From NCBI RefSeq assembly GCF_009017255.1, contig NZ_WBZB01000034.1, forward strand, positions 1 through 42,174: 42,174 bases of DNA, read 5' to 3'. The stretch comes from Alkaliphilus serpentinus. GTDB lineage: Bacteria; Bacillota; Clostridia; Peptostreptococcales; Natronincolaceae. Shown one piece after another: positions 1 through 8,821 of this stretch. The notes under the pieces were generated by a model. It ran no database searches, was not told the DNA's origin, and was given only the letters and a program-made list of their open reading frames with translations. A program made the translations under genes and the position numbers. Numbering within the stretch: the first letter of the stretch is position 1; each line of letters opens with the position of its first letter.

Positions 1-59
1 AAGTTAATTTTACAATTGAGGAAATATACATTATAACTAATATATTTACATAAGAAGTG

Positions 60-88
60 TTTACAACCATAAAAAATTACTGTATAAT
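60..88 (+). promoter_or_regulatory. Sigma-A promoter of the glutamine synthetase-family gene
   Basis: A -35 hexamer TTTACA (60-65) is separated by exactly 17 bases from a perfect -10 TATAAT (83-88). The leader to the start codon is then about 90 bases. It carries a near-palindrome TTCG-N8-CGAA at 120-135 that could be an operator, but I do not recognise the regulator. Confidence 0.75.
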
Positions 89-182
89 CAATATTAAAAT
101 TCAGGTTACTATGATATACTTCGCATTAATACGAACGTTATAACTATAATTAGAATAAATATTCGCAATAAGGAGGGAGTTT

Positions 183-2132
183 ATGAAAAAGGAAATTGAT
201 GCATTACTTTCTGAAGCCATGCTATACTCACTACCCACATGGACCCACAACAAAGACCACCTAACAAAGATTTTAAAGGCCCATCCATCAATTAAATTTG
301 TATCTCTTGTAGGGGTGGATTTGGGAGGTAATAATACCGATGAAAAGATCCCTATTTCTCTTTTTTTAGAGGATGTTGAGGAGTTTTTAAAAGTTGGAGT
401 CCAGACAGATGGATCCAGCGTTGTCCTTCATGAGATCGCCACTTTAAACAATGCAAAGGTAGATATAATACCCGATGTAGATGTAAACTGGTTTGTCGAT
501 TACAATTATGATTACATAGATGAAGAGACGGGATACCCAATTGGTACATTGCGAATTCCATCTTTTTTAGAGCATAATAATAGATTTGTCGATTCTAGAG
601 GAGTTTTAAAAAGAACAGTTGAACATTTTCAGAAGTGTGTTATGTCTCTTTTGCATAAGCATCCCCACTTGTTGGAGGAACTAGGAATATCCTCAAAGGA
701 TGATATAGAAGAGGTTTCATTAACAGCGGCAACAGAGCTGGAGTTTTGGGTGAAAACCCCTGAAGATCATGCTGACGAGGAAAAGCTATCCACTTCTCAA
801 ATCCTTAAAGAGCAATATTGGAAAAGAACTAAGGGCTCTGTGCGTACAGCCCTTGAAGAAACCATGCTATTGCTAGAAAAATACGGTTTTGAACCAGAAA
901 TGGGTCATAAGGAGGTTGGGGGTGTTACCGCCAAAATAGCCGGTACTGGTAAACTTAATCATGTTATGGAACAGCTGGAGATCGATTGGAAATATAGTAC
1001 AGCCCTCCAGGCAGCAGATAATGAGCTTTTTATAAGGGAGTTTATAGAAGAAACCTTCGAGCGACATGGTCTAGAGGTTACATTTAGAGCAAAACCCATT
1101 GAAGGGGTGGCTGGTAGTGGTAAGCATACCCACATGGGGGCTAGTATAAAGCTAAAGAATGGAAAGGTTAAGAATCTATTTGCCCCACTAAATATGAAGG
1201 CTGACTATGTAAACTCGATAGGATGGGGAGCTTTAATGGGGCTACTAAAAAATTATGAAATCATTAATCCCTTTGTAACAGCAACCAACGATGCCTTTAA
1301 CCGATTAAAGCCTGGGTTTGAAGCTCCAGTGTGTATTGTTGCTTCGGTGGGACATACATCAGAATCTCCTTCGAGAAATAGAACGGTATTAGTAGGTTTA
1401 GTGAGGGATATTAAAAATCCCCTTGCAACAAGATATGAGCTTAGGGCACCAAATCCCCATTCAAATACTTACCTTTATGTAAGTGCATCTTATCTAGCTA
1501 TGCTGGAGGGTATTGAATATGCCACAAGCCAAAAACTCACCAGCAAAGAACTAGAGGTAGAGTTCTCTAAGACAGCAGGTGAAGAGAAAGGATACCTTGA
1601 AAGGGATAGGTGCTATAGAAGTGAAGAGGATGTATTTGAAGATTATACGGAGGAAGAAAGAAATACACTTTTCGGAAGGCCCCCAGCAACAGTCTGGGAG
1701 AACTTAATTGCCTTTGACAATTACCCTGAAAAAATGAAGATTTTATATAATGGAGATGTTTTTGATAGCTCATTAGTCCATTCCTATAAAATTGCTACCC
1801 TAAGCCAATGGATAACAGAGCTTACAGGTAGAATTATCCCCTATGACATGAGGATTGTAAGGAACTGCAAAAAGCTTCATGAAGAGGATGTAGTAACAGA
1901 TATAGATGTGGTAAATTGGGAAAAAATTAATGCCTTAAGAACTTACTTAATGAAGGATAGCTTAACCTGTAAGTCCTTGTTTACTAGAATAAGGGACGCA
2001 TTGGAGGCGAAGGATTACGGATTGGCATCCAGTCTTCAAATTGAAATGGCTAATAAAATCCTACAGCTAAAGGCTTCTTATATTGTTTATAGAAGAAACA
2101 TATTACTTGAAATAAATGGATTATACTTCTAA
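183..2132 (+). CDS. Glutamine synthetase-family protein, long clostridial form
   Basis: The 649-residue protein has the glutamine synthetase fold in order. An N-terminal beta-grasp part ends in DGSS (76-79), followed by the catalytic barrel with E-x-E (185-187), H-x-E-V (242-245), GSGKHTH (311-317), KPGFEAP (376-382) and RYELRAP (417-423). Canonical GSI enzymes are about 440-470 residues. The extra roughly 170 C-terminal residues are mostly helical and of unknown role. The usual second Glu of the EVAPGQHE-type metal-binding motif appears to be Lys251, so ordinary ATP-dependent ammonia-glutamate ligation is not assured. A related gamma-glutamyl ligase or a regulatory paralogue is possible. AGGAGGGAG sits 6 bases before the ATG. 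The gene is alone, with its own promoter and terminator. Confidence 0.85.
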   Translation: MKKEIDALLSEAMLYSLPTWTHNKDHLTKILKAHPSIKFVSLVGVDLGGNNTDEKIPISLFLEDVEEFLKVGVQTDGSSVVLHEIATLNNAKVDIIPDVDVNWFVDYNYDYIDEETGYPIGTLRIPSFLEHNNRFVDSRGVLKRTVEHFQKCVMSLLHKHPHLLEELGISSKDDIEEVSLTAATELEFWVKTPEDHADEEKLSTSQILKEQYWKRTKGSVRTALEETMLLLEKYGFEPEMGHKEVGGVTAKIAGTGKLNHVMEQLEIDWKYSTALQAADNELFIREFIEETFERHGLEVTFRAKPIEGVAGSGKHTHMGASIKLKNGKVKNLFAPLNMKADYVNSIGWGALMGLLKNYEIINPFVTATNDAFNRLKPGFEAPVCIVASVGHTSESPSRNRTVLVGLVRDIKNPLATRYELRAPNPHSNTYLYVSASYLAMLEGIEYATSQKLTSKELEVEFSKTAGEEKGYLERDRCYRSEEDVFEDYTEEERNTLFGRPPATVWENLIAFDNYPEKMKILYNGDVFDSSLVHSYKIATLSQWITELTGRIIPYDMRIVRNCKKLHEEDVVTDIDVVNWEKINALRTYLMKDSLTCKSLFTRIRDALEAKDYGLASSLQIEMANKILQLKASYIVYRRNILLEINGLYF

Positions 2133-2144
2133 ATAATTGTTAAT

Positions 2145-2178
2145 AATCTAAGGATGTTAAAGCCTTAGATTTTTTTTT
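2145..2178 (+). terminator. Rho-independent terminator
   Basis: Nine-base-pair stem AATCTAAGG / CCTTAGATT followed by a run of T. It lies directly after the glutamine synthetase-family gene. Confidence 0.85.
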
Positions 2179-2235
2179 ACCATAATAAAGGAAAATTTTA
2201 AGATGAATCGAATATTCTAGAATGTAGGAAATGTT

Positions 2236-2260
2236 GTTTTGCACCTATAGGCTTGGGTAT
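2236..2260 (+). promoter_or_regulatory. Possible sigma-B-type promoter before the ytxH-like gene
   Basis: GTTTTG (2236-2241), 13 bases, then GGGTAT (2255-2260) resembles the general-stress sigma-B consensus GTTTAA-N12-14-GGGTAT. The overlapping TATAAT (2258-2263) has no convincing sigma-A -35 at 17 bases. The Bacillus homologues of the two downstream genes (ytxH, ytxG) belong to a sigma-B-controlled operon, which makes the match more meaningful. It remains a motif match only. Confidence 0.45.
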
Positions 2261-2312
2261 AATTGCCATAGGATCAATTTTAATTAGAAATAATTAATAA
2301 AGGAGTGAGGTC

Positions 2313-2699
2313 ATGAATTTAAGAAATATTCAAAGTCGAGTAGAACACTTAAAAGAAATGTTAGATCCTCAAAAAAGAAAACGTGAAAAGGCCGTAGAAA
2401 GGAAAAAGGGACTTGTAAAGGGTTTGGCTCTTGGCACTTTTATTGGAGGTCTTGTTGGTGTATTCTATGCACCAGATAAGGGGGAAAATACCAGAAAAAG
2501 AGCAAAGGAAGAACTTGAAAAGGCTAAGGAAGTTATTCAAAACAACATCGTAGAAGGAAAAGAAAAATTTGGGGACTTTTATGATGAAAAAAAGGATGTT
2601 ATCGGTGAAAAAATGGTGATATTAAAGGAAAAGATGAAGGCAAGGGAAAATGCAGCAATTACCGATGATATATCAGAGGACGATTTTGATAGAGAGTAA
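2313..2699 (+). CDS. YtxH-domain general-stress-type protein
   Basis: 128 residues. A basic N-terminus leads into a short Gly/Ala-rich hydrophobic segment near residues 36-52 that ends in YAPDKGENTRK. This is the typical signature of the YtxH family (Gly-zipper membrane segment followed by A-P-x-x-G). The rest is a charged, probably coiled-coil helix rich in Lys and Glu with an acidic end. The protein is probably membrane-associated, and the family's molecular role is unknown. AGGAGTGAGG precedes the ATG. The next gene starts 32 bases downstream and encodes its usual partner family, so the two form an operon. Confidence 0.85.
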   Translation: MNLRNIQSRVEHLKEMLDPQKRKREKAVERKKGLVKGLALGTFIGGLVGVFYAPDKGENTRKRAKEELEKAKEVIQNNIVEGKEKFGDFYDEKKDVIGEKMVILKEKMKARENAAITDDISEDDFDRE

Positions 2700-2731
2700 T
2701 TTACAAAAGAAGAATTAAAAGGCGGTGACTT

Positions 2732-3124
2732 ATGTATATTAATTTATATGATTTAATGGTAGTAATTCTAGTTATATTAGGGATAGCGGCTTTAGCAGCT
2801 TTAACAATGGCTCTATTAAAGCTAAATGGAATTCTAAAGAAAACAAAGGAAATCCTTGATAAAAATGAAAAAAACATCGATGACTCTATAGCTGAAATTC
2901 CTAAGGTTCTACATAATGTAGAAGAAATAACCTTCAATGTTAACAAAGAAATGAAGTATGTTGAGGGAACCTTGAAGAGTATAGAAGAGACAGTAGGATA
3001 TGCAGCTTCTACAGCTCAGATGGTTACAGAAGATATTGTAGAGCCTATAGGAGAGGTTCTGCAGCTGTTAAATATTCTTAGGGGGTTGTTTTCAAGTAGT
3101 AGGAAAAAAGGATGGTTTAAATAA
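2732..3124 (+). CDS. DUF948 / YtxG-like membrane-anchored protein
   Basis: 130 residues. One strong transmembrane segment lies near residues 7-27, followed by a long helical, probably coiled-coil region (NVEEITFNVNKEM) as in DUF948 proteins. A basic tail SSRKKGWFK ends the chain. DUF948 and YtxH proteins are commonly encoded together and in Bacillus are stress-induced, with unknown biochemical function. GGCGGTG ribosome binding site. Last gene of the two-gene operon, with a terminator right after the stop codon. Confidence 0.85.
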   Translation: MYINLYDLMVVILVILGIAALAALTMALLKLNGILKKTKEILDKNEKNIDDSIAEIPKVLHNVEEITFNVNKEMKYVEGTLKSIEETVGYAASTAQMVTEDIVEPIGEVLQLLNILRGLFSSSRKKGWFK

Positions 3125-3125
3125 A

Positions 3126-3159
3126 AATAGTGAAGTCATAATGGCTTCACTATTTTTTT
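3126..3159 (+). terminator. Rho-independent terminator
   Basis: Ten-base-pair stem AATAGTGAAG / CTTCACTATT followed by seven T. It closes the ytxH-DUF948 operon. Confidence 0.9.
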
Positions 3160-3458
3160 GTGTGAAAATATATTTATGCAACTAAGATTAGCCCTGTAGG
3201 GGTTTATTTTTGTAAAACTTTATAGGAATATGTTCTATTACCCGGGAAATACAAAGCCTTTAGACACTTAAAGACATAATTGTCAAAATATGAAAAAAAT
3301 TGTATGGGAATGCAGGACTCTATATTTTTTTAACGAATTATAGTAATAGGTTTTAGATATTTTTGTGAATCATATTTTTACCGAATTATTCAAACATTTC
3401 ATGAAGAATTAAGTATATATTAGTAGATTAACTACTGTTTTGGGAGGACGACGGTATT
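3160..3458. other. Intergenic region before the histidine kinase gene
   Basis: About 300 bases of AT-rich sequence. It contains a weak four-base-pair hairpin CCCT-GT-AGGG (3192-3201) followed by a T-rich stretch, and otherwise no reading frame, riboswitch or promoter that I can support. The kinase promoter presumably lies here, but no clean -35/-10 pair stands out. Confidence 0.5.
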
Positions 3459-5498
3459 ATGGGGGATAAAATCCATAATGAAAAGGACTTTACACCTATT
3501 ATAGAGATGATAGTGATTTTTCTATTATCTTCAGTACTCTTTTTTATTAATACAAAAAATGGGATGATGTTTTTTTCAATAATTGAGTTTTTTGGAGTTT
3601 TTATTAGCTTTATGATTCTATTCATTGTACTAAATACCTATATTATTAATTTAGAGGATTACATCTTGTTTTTGGGTATTTCCTATGGTATTACGGGTAT
3701 CATCAGACTCATTTATTTACTTACCTATGTAGGCATAGTTGAGAACAATCAGATACTAAACATTTATCCAATAAGGGCATTGGAGAGTTTGCTTGTAGCA
3801 TTAGGGTTTTTATTAACCCTTTTGATTCTGAATAAAAATATTAAACTGAGAATTGCAATTATGATTTATTTTGTTACTTCATTTCTCTGCATAGGACAGA
3901 TCATAATCCCTAGCAGTATAGAGGGTATAAACTATGATACCATCCGACTCATATTATATGTATTCAGCTTAATCATAACAGCAATTAATTTAGCTGTATA
4001 TCTTAATTGTAAGAAAATGTTTCATAAGAACACCTTTGTTTATATCTTAAGCTTTCTCCTTTCAAGATTAGTATCTGAAATGCTTTTTATCGTATCGGTG
4101 AGGATGAATGCATGTTATATATTGGCTCATATTCTAGAACTTGTATCATATTACATGATTTATAAGGGGATTGTAGAAACAAGTCTAAGAAGACCCTACA
4201 GACTTCTATTCTTTAGATTAAACGAGATGGTAGATGAATTGAGGAAGGAAATTGAAATAAGAAGACGCTCTGAAAAAAACCTTAAGAAAAGTCAAGAGCG
4301 ATATCGAAAGTTAGTTGAGCTTTTGCCAGATCCTGTTTATGTTCATGATGAAGACAAATTTTATTATTGTAATGAAAAAGGGGCTGAGTTATTGGGAATA
4401 GCTAAGCCTGAGGGAATTATCGGCAAAAAATTAGCAGAATTTATACCCCCTAAAAGCTATGAATCGGCTATAGAGGATATTATGAGGATTTTGAGTAACA
4501 AAACCAACCACATCCCTACAAAAAAGTATAAGATTGTTAATATAGCGGGTACAGAGGTTGATGTGGAGGTAACTTCTGTATCTTTCCCTGATGATAATCA
4601 CCCCTTGGTATTAAGTGTACTCCGGGATATCCGAGATAAAAAACAAAGGGAGGTTCTTGAGGAGCAAATAAAAGTGGAAAAGGAGCTTCTTAAAGAAGCA
4701 ATCGAATATGATAGAATCAAAACAGAGTTTTTTGCGAACCTATCCCATGAATTAAAAACACCCATTAATCTAATATATAGCACTCTCCAGCTTATGGAGA
4801 TGGATTTGATTAACTCACAAAATAACGAAAAGATGAGAAAGCGGATGGGAGTATTAAGGCAGAATTGTAATAGAATCATTAAACAGGTGGACAATTTAAT
4901 TGACATAACAAAATTAGATGCCAACTACTATGAGCTTAAGTTTGTTAAGGGGGATATTGTAGAGGTGGTTGAAGGAATAACGGAATCTGTTGGTAATCTA
5001 ATTCAAAGTAGAAATATACAGTTAACCTTTGAAACCAGTATCGAAAGAAGAGTAATGGTCTTTGACCCTAATGCATTAGAAAGAATTATGCTAAATCTTC
5101 TATCAAATGCTGTTAAGTTTACAAACTGTGGAGATCGAATATATGTTTCAATGATGGAGGTTGAGAATCGAATTTCTATAATTGTTGGAGATACAGGAAT
5201 AGGTATTCCTGAAGACAGGCTAATGACAATATTTGAACGTTTTAATCAAATAGATAAATCCTTGACTCGAAACCATGAGGGTAGTGGATTAGGACTTACA
5301 ATTGCTAAATCCTTAGTGGAGCTCCACGGAGGAAGCTTGAAGGTTAAGAGTACATATGGAAAGGGAACTGAATTTATAGTTGAATTACCTACTGATGGAA
5401 CTGTAAAGGATGAGGAAACTCAAATGGAGATGTTTAGTAGGAATATTGATAAAATAAAGATCGAGTTTTCGGATATCTACTCAGTAAAAATGAAATAA
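3459..5498 (+). CDS. Membrane sensor histidine kinase with PAS domain
   Basis: 679 residues. Residues about 12-240 form seven or eight hydrophobic segments resembling a MASE3-type membrane sensor. A short coiled linker (255-280) follows, then a PAS domain (about 281-395) beginning RYRKLVELLPDPVYV. The HisKA dimerisation domain has the phospho-acceptor His430 in FFANLSHELKTP. The ATPase domain has the N box (LNLLSNAVKF), DTGIGIP and GSGLGLTIAKSL. It would autophosphorylate on His430 and pass phosphate to an unlinked response regulator, since none is encoded next to it. The signal is unknown. GGGAGG precedes the ATG by 11 bases. Confidence 0.9.
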   Translation: MGDKIHNEKDFTPIIEMIVIFLLSSVLFFINTKNGMMFFSIIEFFGVFISFMILFIVLNTYIINLEDYILFLGISYGITGIIRLIYLLTYVGIVENNQILNIYPIRALESLLVALGFLLTLLILNKNIKLRIAIMIYFVTSFLCIGQIIIPSSIEGINYDTIRLILYVFSLIITAINLAVYLNCKKMFHKNTFVYILSFLLSRLVSEMLFIVSVRMNACYILAHILELVSYYMIYKGIVETSLRRPYRLLFFRLNEMVDELRKEIEIRRRSEKNLKKSQERYRKLVELLPDPVYVHDEDKFYYCNEKGAELLGIAKPEGIIGKKLAEFIPPKSYESAIEDIMRILSNKTNHIPTKKYKIVNIAGTEVDVEVTSVSFPDDNHPLVLSVLRDIRDKKQREVLEEQIKVEKELLKEAIEYDRIKTEFFANLSHELKTPINLIYSTLQLMEMDLINSQNNEKMRKRMGVLRQNCNRIIKQVDNLIDITKLDANYYELKFVKGDIVEVVEGITESVGNLIQSRNIQLTFETSIERRVMVFDPNALERIMLNLLSNAVKFTNCGDRIYVSMMEVENRISIIVGDTGIGIPEDRLMTIFERFNQIDKSLTRNHEGSGLGLTIAKSLVELHGGSLKVKSTYGKGTEFIVELPTDGTVKDEETQMEMFSRNIDKIKIEFSDIYSVKMK

Positions 5499-5525
5499 AA
5501 AACCACATCTAGTGTGGTTTTTTTT
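5498..5525. terminator. Bidirectional terminator
   Basis: AAAAACCACA / TGTGGTTTTT stem with a five-base loop. The A run on one side and T run on the other let it serve both the kinase gene (plus) and the convergent Rieske-FAD gene (minus). Confidence 0.85.
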
Positions 5526-5571
5526 ATTATGGGCCAACAGCAATCTTTGATAGTCTTGATGAGAGGTGTGT

Positions 5572-7131
5572 TTACTTCTCAATTAGTATTTTATCTTCAA
5601 CTTCTATCTTTTCTAGGGCCTTCATTGCTGGACCCTCCACTACTTCTCCATCAAAGGAGAATCTTGATCCATGACAAGGACAATCCCAGGTTCTATCTCC
5701 GCTATTCCATTTAACTTCGCAACCTAAATGGGTACAGGTACTATCAACTACATGAAGATGACCTTCAGAATCTCTATAACCTCCGGCCTTACGGCCATTT
5801 ACAGTTACAACTCCACCTTCATCCTTTCTAAGATTCTTAGGTTCCTTTGTGATAATACTAAGTTTACCAGAAACAAACTCTATTCCTACATCAGTATTTT
5901 GAATTATGAAATTCTTTATGCTGGGATCAGCAATGAATCTTGTAGGCTTAAACAAATATGCAAATGGATTTTCCTTCTCTAAAATAGCATCAGCAATTAT
6001 TAGAGCAGCAGACGTAGAATTGGTCATTCCCCACTTTCTATAACCCGTAGCAATATAAATATTCTTCTTCTCATTAGTAATTTCACCAATATAGGGTATT
6101 TTGTCTATGGTAGTAAGGTCTTGGGCAGACCACATATTTAAAACCTTTTCTATACCAAAGATTTTTTCACCAAAATCCCTTAGAGCTTCATAGTTAGCAT
6201 GGGTATTACTATCCTTTCCAGTTTTATGATTTTCTCCAGCCACTAAAACCAATCTTTCGCCATTACCATTTTCCACAAATCTAAGGGAACGTGTGGGGTC
6301 TTCAGCATTTATATACATGCCTCCAGGAAAATGGGATCTTGGCTTAATAGCCACTATATAAGATCTCTCAGCATGCATCCTGGCGTAGTAATGACCATAG
6401 CCGTCGAAGAAGGGATAATGGCTACTGCATATAATATGCTTACAATCTACTGCATGGCCATTCTTAGTTCTAATTCTTAAGCTATTGTCCTTTTCAATAT
6501 CCTTAGCGGTGGTTTCTTCAAAAATCATCCCCCCTTTGTTAACAAAGTCATCCACCAAGTGGTTTAGATATTTGAGGGGATGGAACTGATATTGATTTTT
6601 CATCACCACCGCAGCCTTCAGATCCACTGGAATAGGCAAATCTTCTATATAGGCTCCTTCTATTCCCAGCTTTTGATAAGCTTCATACTCCTTGGATATT
6701 TTGTTTATATATTTGTCCGAATTGGTATAGACTATGGCATCCTCTTGAGTTAAGCCACACTTAATATCATTTTTATTGATCATATCTGTAATGAAATTCA
6801 TGGCCTTAAGATTGGCTTCATAATATAATTTAGCTCCCTCTTGACCAATATGGGAGATTAGCTCATCATATATTAATGCGTGCTGCTGTGTAATTTTAGC
6901 TGTGGTGTGGCCAGTAGTGCCATTTAGTATTTTTCCAGATTCTAATATTGCAACCTTTAATCCTGCCTGAACTAATAAATACCCTGCTGTGATCCCGGTC
7001 ATACCTCCACCAGCAATAGCAACATCCACTTTAATATCTTTATTAAGGGGTTTAAAGGCTGGTAGCTTAACTGATGTCCACCAATAGGGCTCTGGAAAAT
7101 CAGGTAATCTTAATCTTGTAGCTTCTTCCAT
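5572..7131 (-). CDS. FAD-dependent oxidoreductase with C-terminal Rieske [2Fe-2S] domain
   Basis: 519 residues. The N-terminal DAO-type FAD domain has a dinucleotide-binding Rossmann motif (VAIAGGGMTGITAG, about 37-50) and IPYIGEIT and YIATGYRKWGMT near 350-375. The C-terminal Rieske domain (about 415-519) has both cluster motifs: Cys466-x-His468 and Cys484-x-Cys486-His487, with C484 and H487 as ligands. Similar two-domain proteins in Bacillus and Clostridia are annotated as FAD oxidoreductases (YhfW-like) of unknown substrate. It is probably a cytoplasmic redox enzyme passing electrons between flavin and the Rieske cluster. An aggagg-type site precedes the ATG. It lies downstream of the ABC transporter genes but is separated from them by a terminator. 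Confidence 0.9.
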   Translation of the reverse strand: MEEATRLRLPDFPEPYWWTSVKLPAFKPLNKDIKVDVAIAGGGMTGITAGYLLVQAGLKVAILESGKILNGTTGHTTAKITQQHALIYDELISHIGQEGAKLYYEANLKAMNFITDMINKNDIKCGLTQEDAIVYTNSDKYINKISKEYEAYQKLGIEGAYIEDLPIPVDLKAAVVMKNQYQFHPLKYLNHLVDDFVNKGGMIFEETTAKDIEKDNSLRIRTKNGHAVDCKHIICSSHYPFFDGYGHYYARMHAERSYIVAIKPRSHFPGGMYINAEDPTRSLRFVENGNGERLVLVAGENHKTGKDSNTHANYEALRDFGEKIFGIEKVLNMWSAQDLTTIDKIPYIGEITNEKKNIYIATGYRKWGMTNSTSAALIIADAILEKENPFAYLFKPTRFIADPSIKNFIIQNTDVGIEFVSGKLSIITKEPKNLRKDEGGVVTVNGRKAGGYRDSEGHLHVVDSTCTHLGCEVKWNSGDRTWDCPCHGSRFSFDGEVVEGPAMKALEKIEVEDKILIEK

Positions 7132-7195
7132 AATGGAATTCCTCCTAAATCCAAATTATCAATTATTAGAATTCCCTTTTGAAGAAATTAAATAC

Positions 7196-7225
7196 ATAAA
7201 AAACACCTGCTAAAACAGGTGTTTA
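7196..7225 (-). terminator. Rho-independent terminator of the ABC transporter operon
   Basis: Stem AAACACCTG / CAGGTGTTT with a six-base loop and a T run on the minus strand, immediately after the permease stop codon. Confidence 0.85.
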
Positions 7226-7227
7226 AT

Positions 7228-8058
7228 CTATTGTCTCCACTTTAAGAAGCGGTTCTCTAAAAATACAATCAGTTGATACATAAGGGCTGTAGCTATTGCT
7301 AAAATGATAACACCAGCCATTACGATGTCGAGTCTAAATACTTGACCACCATATACAATTAGATAGCCAAGACCTGCCTTAGAAACTAAGAACTCTCCAA
7401 CGATAACACCAACCCAAGTCATACCAATATTAATCTTCATGGTATTGATCATTGTGGGAATACTGGCTGGGAATATAACCTTCTGTAGAATTTGTAGTTT
7501 ACTGGCCCCAAAGGTTTTCAGCATCTTTATTTTTTCTTCGTCCACCTCTTTAAATCCACTATAGGTGGAAAGGATGGTAACCACTAAGGATATGGTTAGG
7601 GCAGTGACAATGATTCCACTCATTCCAGCTCCTGCCCAAATAATGATTATAGGGCCTAGGGCAATCTTTGGTAGTGCGTTCAGTACAACTAGATATGGAT
7701 CAAAAACCTTTGCAAAAAAGTCTGACCACCAAAGGAGAATTGCAAGGAAGGTTCCTAAAACCGTTCCTATGGCGAAGCCCATTAAGGCTTCAAAAACTGA
7801 AATGGCCGTATGTTTGAATATTGAGCCATCCCTAGATAGATTGACGATTAACCTTACGATAGAGGAAGGCTTGCTGGTGAAAAAGGCATCTATCCACTTA
7901 TTGGTGGCTGCTATTTCCCATAATAGTATAAATAAAATTAAAAAGCCCACCTGACACAATTTAACCATCAGCTTATGCTTTTTAACTGCCTTCAGATAAG
8001 CTACATGTCCCTTAGAATAATCAACCGTAGCAGTGGTTTTTTTATTGAACATAAACAT
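7228..8058 (-). CDS. ABC transporter permease, NitT/TauT (SsuC-like) family
   Basis: About 276 residues from the ATG at 8058. Roughly six membrane segments are visible, with the conserved cytoplasmic EAA-type loop (YSGFKEVDEEKIKMLKTFGA) that docks on the ATPase. Family members import nitrate, sulfonates, taurine or pyrimidine precursors. The substrate is undetermined here because no binding-protein gene is nearby. The frame is open further upstream, but AAGGAG ends 4 bases before the ATG at 8058 and 10 bases before a second ATG at 8052, so one of these is the true start. The start overlaps the end of the ATPase gene, indicating translational coupling. Confidence 0.85.
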   Translation of the reverse strand: MFMFNKKTTATVDYSKGHVAYLKAVKKHKLMVKLCQVGFLILFILLWEIAATNKWIDAFFTSKPSSIVRLIVNLSRDGSIFKHTAISVFEALMGFAIGTVLGTFLAILLWWSDFFAKVFDPYLVVLNALPKIALGPIIIIWAGAGMSGIIVTALTISLVVTILSTYSGFKEVDEEKIKMLKTFGASKLQILQKVIFPASIPTMINTMKINIGMTWVGVIVGEFLVSKAGLGYLIVYGGQVFRLDIVMAGVIILAIATALMYQLIVFLENRFLKWRQ

Positions 8059-8821
8059 CCAGCTCCTTCCATATTCTATTAAAGTAATGCCTAAACTCAG
8101 GAGCCTCTCTACATTTAATTGGGTTTGCTTCTCCTTCGCAGGTAAGCTGGATATCATGAATATTCTTAATGGTTGCTGGTCTATTACTTAAAACAATCAC
8201 TCTATTGGACATGGAAATTGCTTCGGCGATATCATGAGTTACCATAATGGCTGTTTTCTTTTCCTTACGAATAATCTCTGCAATATCATCACTTACAGCT
8301 AAACGGCTTTGATAATCTAAAGCGGAAAAGGGCTCATCCAATAATAATAGCTCTGGCTCAATTGCTAGGGTACGGATAAGGGCAACCCTCTGCCGCATAC
8401 CACCAGAAAGCTGATTTGGATAATGATTTTTAAATTCCTTTAAGCCATAGGTGTCTAAAAGCTTGTGAACCCGATGAATGTTTTCTTCATTTAATTTTTT
8501 TTGTATCTCCAGGCCGATTAGCACATTCTCTAATATACTACGCCATCTAAATAGATGATCGCTTTGAAACATATAACCTACTGACTTATTGGTACCTTCA
8601 ACTACCTTTCTATGAATTAATACCTCTCCAGATGTAGGCTTTAAAAGGCCTGAAATGATCGATAGGATAGTAGATTTACCACAACCGCTGGGTCCCACTA
8701 TAGCCATAATTTCCCCCTTATTTACATCAAAGGAGAGATGGTCTAGGGCTTCGGTTTCTCCATCTAGTGTATGATAGTTCATGGATATATTTTTAATCTC
8801 AACAAACTTTTCAGTTAGCAT
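8042..8821 (-). CDS. ABC transporter ATP-binding protein, NitT/TauT (SsuB-like) family
   Basis: 259 residues with a full ATPase set: Walker A GPSGCGKST, Q-loop region FQSDHLFRW, signature LSGGMRQRVALIRTLA, Walker B LLLLDEPFSALD and switch-loop His in MVTHDIAEA. FQSDHLFRWRSILENV is characteristic of the nitrate/sulfonate/taurine subfamily. It powers the permease encoded directly downstream, and the reading frames overlap. No periplasmic-type solute-binding lipoprotein is encoded between here and the neighbouring genes, so the binding protein must be elsewhere or absent. Confidence 0.9.
   Translation of the reverse strand: MLTEKFVEIKNISMNYHTLDGETEALDHLSFDVNKGEIMAIVGPSGCGKSTILSIISGLLKPTSGEVLIHRKVVEGTNKSVGYMFQSDHLFRWRSILENVLIGLEIQKKLNEENIHRVHKLLDTYGLKEFKNHYPNQLSGGMRQRVALIRTLAIEPELLLLDEPFSALDYQSRLAVSDDIAEIIRKEKKTAIMVTHDIAEAISMSNRVIVLSNRPATIKNIHDIQLTCEGEANPIKCREAPEFRHYFNRIWKELDVYVQ

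Noticed and set aside
2206-2295. Frame encoding a hydrophobic peptide ending IAIGSILIRNN before the ytxH-like gene
   Set aside because: No start codon with a ribosome site; it overlaps the presumed promoter.
3230-3300. Segment with AAATACAAAGCC resembling part of a c-di-GMP riboswitch
   Set aside because: The upstream pairing arms and GNRA-type elements of the known aptamer are missing.
5728-7954. Plus-strand frames inside the Rieske-FAD and ABC permease genes
   Set aside because: They are opposite well-recognised genes with complete domain motifs and have no ribosome sites.
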